Assembly (NCBI GenBank): GCA_000990355.1
Contig: LBSX01000006.1
Coordinates: 1 to 60,438, forward strand
Origin: Candidatus Magasanikbacteria bacterium GW2011_GWC2_37_14
Lineage (GTDB): Bacteria > Patescibacteriota > Patescibacteriia > Magasanikbacterales > UBA922
DNA length: 60,438 nt
Direction: 5' to 3'
A program made the position numbers and the translations under genes. Below the pieces are notes generated by a model that was given only the letters and a program-made list of their open reading frames with translations, had not been told where the DNA came from and searched no databases. Shown here piece by piece: positions 58,034 through 60,438 of the stretch (positions are counted from its first letter, which is position 1; each line of letters begins with the position of its first letter).

Positions 58034-59031
58034 TTTTTAAAATAATTAAAATTGTTTTTGGTTTATTATTTGTGGGTTTAATTATTTTTTATGGTTGTTT
58101 GTGGTTGTTGTCAAACAAACAATATAAAGTAGATTATGGAATAAGTTTTAGCCGTTTTCATGCCCAAAGTTTAGGTTTGGATTGGCAAAAAACATATTTG
58201 ACCATGTTGGACGAACTAAAACCAAAGTATATTCGTTTGGCAGCCACCTGGAGCGAAACCGAAGCCGAGAAAAATAAATTTGATTTTAGCGCTGTTGATT
58301 GGCAGATGAATGAAGCCCGGAAAAGGGGGGTAAATGTGCTCTTGGTGGTGGGTCAAAAAGCACCTCGTTGGCCAGAATGTCACGTGCCACAGTGGTCCAA
58401 AGAAGAAAATAACAGTGAGTACAGTCGTAGTTTTTTTAATTATGTAAAAATTGTTGTGGAACGTTATCAAAAAAATCCTGCTCTATATATGTGGCAAGTA
58501 GAAAACGAACCCTTTATAAAATTTCGTTTTGGCGAGTGCGAACATTATGACAGTACTTTGGTTAGTGATGAAGTAAGTTTGGTGAGAAGTTTAGATAAGG
58601 ATCATAGAATTTTAATTACTGACAGTGGGGAATTAAGTACTTGGCAAGATTCTTCTAAGGTTGGAGATTTGTTGGGCACTACAATTTATCGTATTGTTCG
58701 TACACCTAGTGGTCGGATTTGGCAGTATGATTGGGTACCAGCGGCATTTTATCGTTTAAAAGCCGAATTTTGGGGAGTAAACCTGGAAAATTTTATTGTT
58801 GCCGAATTACAGGCTGAACCTTGGTTTACTAGTAGTGGCCCAAGTAATACTGATTTGGAAGAACAAGCCAAAACTATGAATATAGGTCGTTTGGAAAATC
58901 ATTTTGATTATGTAGAAAAAATTGGGGTGTCACAAGCTTATCTTTGGGGTGTGGAATGGTGGTATTGGATGCGTGAAGTAAAACATGATGCGAGTTATTG
59001 GGAATTGGTAAAAACAAAAATCGCCAATTAG
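58030..59031 (+). CDS. Membrane-anchored glycoside hydrolase, clan GH-A type
   Basis: 333 residues. One N-terminal membrane helix (IVFGLLFVGLIIFYGCLWLL), then a TIM-barrel: LKPKYIRLAATWSETEAEKN, acid/base Glu in LYMWQVENEPFIKFRFG (N-E-P) and nucleophile Glu in NFIVAELQAEPW. The combination N-E-P plus late Glu is the GH-A clan mark (GH5/GH39/GH42-like). It would act on glycans outside the membrane. The stop codon lies within a terminator hairpin. Confidence 0.82.
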   Translation: MIFKIIKIVFGLLFVGLIIFYGCLWLLSNKQYKVDYGISFSRFHAQSLGLDWQKTYLTMLDELKPKYIRLAATWSETEAEKNKFDFSAVDWQMNEARKRGVNVLLVVGQKAPRWPECHVPQWSKEENNSEYSRSFFNYVKIVVERYQKNPALYMWQVENEPFIKFRFGECEHYDSTLVSDEVSLVRSLDKDHRILITDSGELSTWQDSSKVGDLLGTTIYRIVRTPSGRIWQYDWVPAAFYRLKAEFWGVNLENFIVAELQAEPWFTSSGPSNTDLEEQAKTMNIGRLENHFDYVEKIGVSQAYLWGVEWWYWMREVKHDASYWELVKTKIAN

Positions 59032-59042
59032 GCGATTTTTTT
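59016..59042 (+). terminator. Terminator overlapping the glycoside hydrolase stop codon
   Basis: AAAAATCGCC-AATTA-GGCGATTTTTTT. The stop codon TAG is in the loop/right arm. Confidence 0.88.
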
Positions 59043-59068
59043 GTACTGTATTATAAAAAGTGTTCGGA

Positions 59069-59103
59069 CCCGCCTTCGTAAAAACTTTGGCGAGGCAGGC
59101 GAA
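59069..59103. repeat. Family E repeat
   Basis: CCCGCCTTCGTAAAAACTTTGGCGAGGCAGGCG, an inverted GC-rich repeat. Confidence 0.6.
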
Positions 59104-59170
59104 TTTTACCAGCCCCCCCCCCACTTTTACAAAAACGGTGTCGCGGTCTTTGACAATTTACAGTTTTTTA

Positions 59171-59233
59171 ATGAGTTGATTATAACTCATTCCCATAAAT
59201 TTTTCAAGTCCCAAATGTTTGAAAAATTTATGG
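59171..59233. other. Two perfect hairpins in the untranslated 59043-59330 stretch
   Basis: ATGAGTT-GATTAT-AACTCAT (59171-59190) and a 15-bp stem CCATAAATTTTTCAA / TTGAAAAATTTATGG (59193-59233) with an 11-base loop. No reading frame is convincing here, so it may be a structured RNA or the edge of island 4. Confidence 0.6.
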
Positions 59234-59257
59234 TTTTGGCGGCAAATTCTTTACAAA

Positions 59258-59334
59258 CAAAAAACCGTCAATCATTTTACATCAGCTCTCAACGATATTT
59301 CACATTAAGAACTAGTGATTGAGATTGACGGTTT
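59258..59334 (-). terminator. Long-loop terminator of island 4
   Basis: On the minus strand AAACCGTCAATC (59334-59323) pairs with GATTGACGGTTT (59273-59262) across a 49-base loop, followed by TTTTGTTTG. Same design as the island 2 and 3 terminators. Confidence 0.75.
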
Positions 59335-59463
59335 AATGTCTCTTTTTCCTTACCAGCCTCGACCAGCCCCTGGACGAAGTATGCGTCCGATGATTTGGGG
59401 GCATCCGCTTAGGTTGGTTTGTTGGGGGGGTGAGATTGGGCTGAAGCGCCCTAGATCGCTGGA

Positions 59464-59883
59464 TTATCGAATTCGTACTTCGATTTCCAGCGTTGTTGAC
59501 GGCGTGGTGTCCACGCCGATTAGACACGCCAGTTCTTCGGCAGTCGCGTGGTAGTTGCCGAAGTTGGCGCCGAAGGCCGGGTCGAAATTACAGAAGTTCC
59601 ATTCTGGCACTTCTGTCAGCGGAACATGGCAGTAGAGGAACTTGTCCTTGGTGATCCCCTCGTACTTCTGAACCCCGGGGTACAGTGGCTCTTTCCCCGG
59701 CTTGCACCCGTGAGGGTTGAAGCAGAGGAACTTCGACACCGAGAGAGTGTTAGTCTCTCGGTCATACGAGATGACGCCCGGGCCCTTGAAGACCACTTGG
59801 GCATTTTCTCGCATCCTGTACAGAACCGCACCCAGCAGAATGCCGACGACGACGATGATCGCCACGATCGTTCGCGTTTTCAT
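59464..59883 (-). CDS. GC island 4: membrane-anchored cysteine-containing protein of unknown function
   Basis: 139 residues. N-terminal hydrophobic anchor (TRTIVAIIVVVGILLGAVLY), then an exported-looking part with five cysteines (FLCFNPHGCKPG, LYCHVP, WNFCNF, ELACLIG) and aromatic residues. SD TAGGAGGGG precedes ATG 59883. G+C-rich codons. It has the same overall plan as the 200-residue island 2 protein, but no convincing alignment is visible. It forms a bicistron with the gene upstream (9-base gap). Confidence 0.66.
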   Translation of the reverse strand: MKTRTIVAIIVVVGILLGAVLYRMRENAQVVFKGPGVISYDRETNTLSVSKFLCFNPHGCKPGKEPLYPGVQKYEGITKDKFLYCHVPLTEVPEWNFCNFDPAFGANFGNYHATAEELACLIGVDTTPSTTLEIEVRIR

Positions 59884-59892
59884 CTACCCCTC

Positions 59893-60321
59893 CTAGCTCA
59901 GGAATGTGAACGAGTAGTACACGACCACACCCGACAGCACGACAGCCCTTGCCAGCAGAGCTCTCTTGTACATGCCGAAATGAGGGATGTGGACCCATGC
60001 TTCCAACCAACCCACATATTCATCTTCTGTGCACACATCTGGCCCGCTCGTTGGCAGCTCTTCTAGTTTGTGTGGGAAGAACGCCCAGAATATTCCTGAC
60101 TTTTTCAATTTTTTGTGGGTGAAAACAGACCAGAACCGTACCTTTGCGACGGACCTTTCGTGAATTTTGAAGGTGTCCATGTCACCCCTCCAGCGGGTGT
60201 ACCCGCCGGCCATGTCCATGTCTCGTGCGTCCGCCAGCACCCACGAGCGGCAGAACCACGTGTACACGAACATCAGCGCCACGAGCGCTACGAGCACCAG
60301 ATCCAACAGACTCACTTGCAT
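59893..60321 (-). CDS. GC island 4: membrane protein of unknown function
   Basis: 142 residues from ATG 60321, chosen because GGGAGGA lies a few bases upstream; the longer frame to 60396 lacks this. N-terminal hydrophobic helix (SLLDLVLVALVALMFVYTWF), a soluble middle (RWRGDMDTFKIHERSVAKVR), and a C-terminal hydrophobic helix (RALLARAVVLSGVVVYYSFT). Both ends are in the membrane. No known motif. Sequence beyond 60321 is still GC-rich, so the island continues toward the edge of the window. Confidence 0.6.
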   Translation of the reverse strand: MQVSLLDLVLVALVALMFVYTWFCRSWVLADARDMDMAGGYTRWRGDMDTFKIHERSVAKVRFWSVFTHKKLKKSGIFWAFFPHKLEELPTSGPDVCTEDEYVGWLEAWVHIPHFGMYKRALLARAVVLSGVVVYYSFTFLS

Positions 60322-60438
60322 CGTATCCTCCCGCAAAGGGTTAGTCCAAAGGCACCCCGTGCCTCCGAACAAGAGCGACAGAGAAAATATAACCACCAGC
60401 TTTTTGTAGCTGGGCTTGTAGGTTGTAAAGAGCCAGAG
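60322..60438. other. Right window edge, non-coding
   Basis: About 117 bases with GGCACCCCGTGCC (a small palindrome) and a partial inverted CAGCTTTTTGTAGCTGG. The promoter of island 4 is expected here or beyond the edge, but none is seen clearly. Confidence 0.35.

Noticed and set aside
23410-60438. GC-rich islands as assembly contamination
   Set aside because: Four separate places, each with host-like promoter or terminator sequence at the edges and intact neighbours, make simple chimerism unlikely, though reads were not available.
1-60438. Alternative genetic code (TGA as Gly, as in Gracilibacteria)
   Set aside because: TGA ends many genes at the expected family length, for example array genes 1, 3, 4, 5 and 6 and the PBP gene.

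Overview
The window reads as a chromosomal segment of an AT-rich, small-genome bacterium, most likely a member of the Patescibacteria/Candidate Phyla Radiation. This is inferred from gene content and style: a very short TsaB, a DUF4012 protein, DUF2304 next to a glycosyltransferase, PilT, many membrane-anchored proteins of unknown role, tightly packed genes with almost no Shine-Dalgarno (SD) motifs, and many dispersed palindromic repeats. TGA and TAA both act as stops, so the standard bacterial code fits. No database search was possible, so family names rest on motifs read by eye.

Layout. 1-1440: strong promoter, L10 leader, rplJ-rplL, bidirectional terminator. 1443-4603 (-): EamA transporter and a degenerate PP2C-like membrane protein. 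4736-14701 (+): a winged-helix regulator, tsaB, and six tandem proteins that end in the swivelling phosphohistidine domain of PEP synthase/rifampicin phosphotransferase but have no ATP-grasp domain. 14771-23303 (+): DUF559 remnant, acylphosphatase, cell-surface polysaccharide and cell-shape genes (GT2, DUF4012, MreB, GT4), DNA polymerase III delta', a BNR lipoprotein, frr. 24050-32355: glyQS, an M16 peptidase, tpiA, a TPR protein, tRNAs Thr/Tyr/Pro, pilT, a class B penicillin-binding protein, tRNAs Glu/Met. 32408-35367 (-): cytochrome b5-like lipoprotein, HU, sugar-1-phosphate transferase. 35430-43864 (+): secreted calcium-binding protein, subtilisin, nucleotide-sugar epimerase, glycosyltransferases, a DsbA-like protein whose two halves are in swapped order, and small proteins. 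43955-53250: rny (-), truB (-), methyltransferase, transketolase, aminotransferase, and a DinJ/YafQ-type toxin-antitoxin pair. 55790-59031 (+): GT28-like protein, EamA transporter, glycoside hydrolase.

Four islands of clearly different composition interrupt this backbone: about 23410-23930 (-), 45780-46690 (+), 53460-55700 (+) and 59340-60438 (-). A sampled 60-base line inside the third island is 62% G+C, while neighbouring genes are around one third G+C. Island genes carry strong SD sequences that backbone genes lack. Three of the islands encode unrecognised short proteins, several with one membrane anchor and many cysteines; the third encodes an OPT-family transporter. Where visible, the islands start at AT-rich -35/-10 promoters and end at hairpin terminators, so they look like self-contained expression cassettes.

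The strongest leads for something undescribed are (i) the six-gene phosphohistidine-domain array, arranged as three translationally coupled pairs, (ii) the GC-rich SD-dependent cassettes, (iii) the apparently circularly permuted DsbA, and (iv) palindromic repeats that have invaded at least seven coding genes and a tRNA-like gene.
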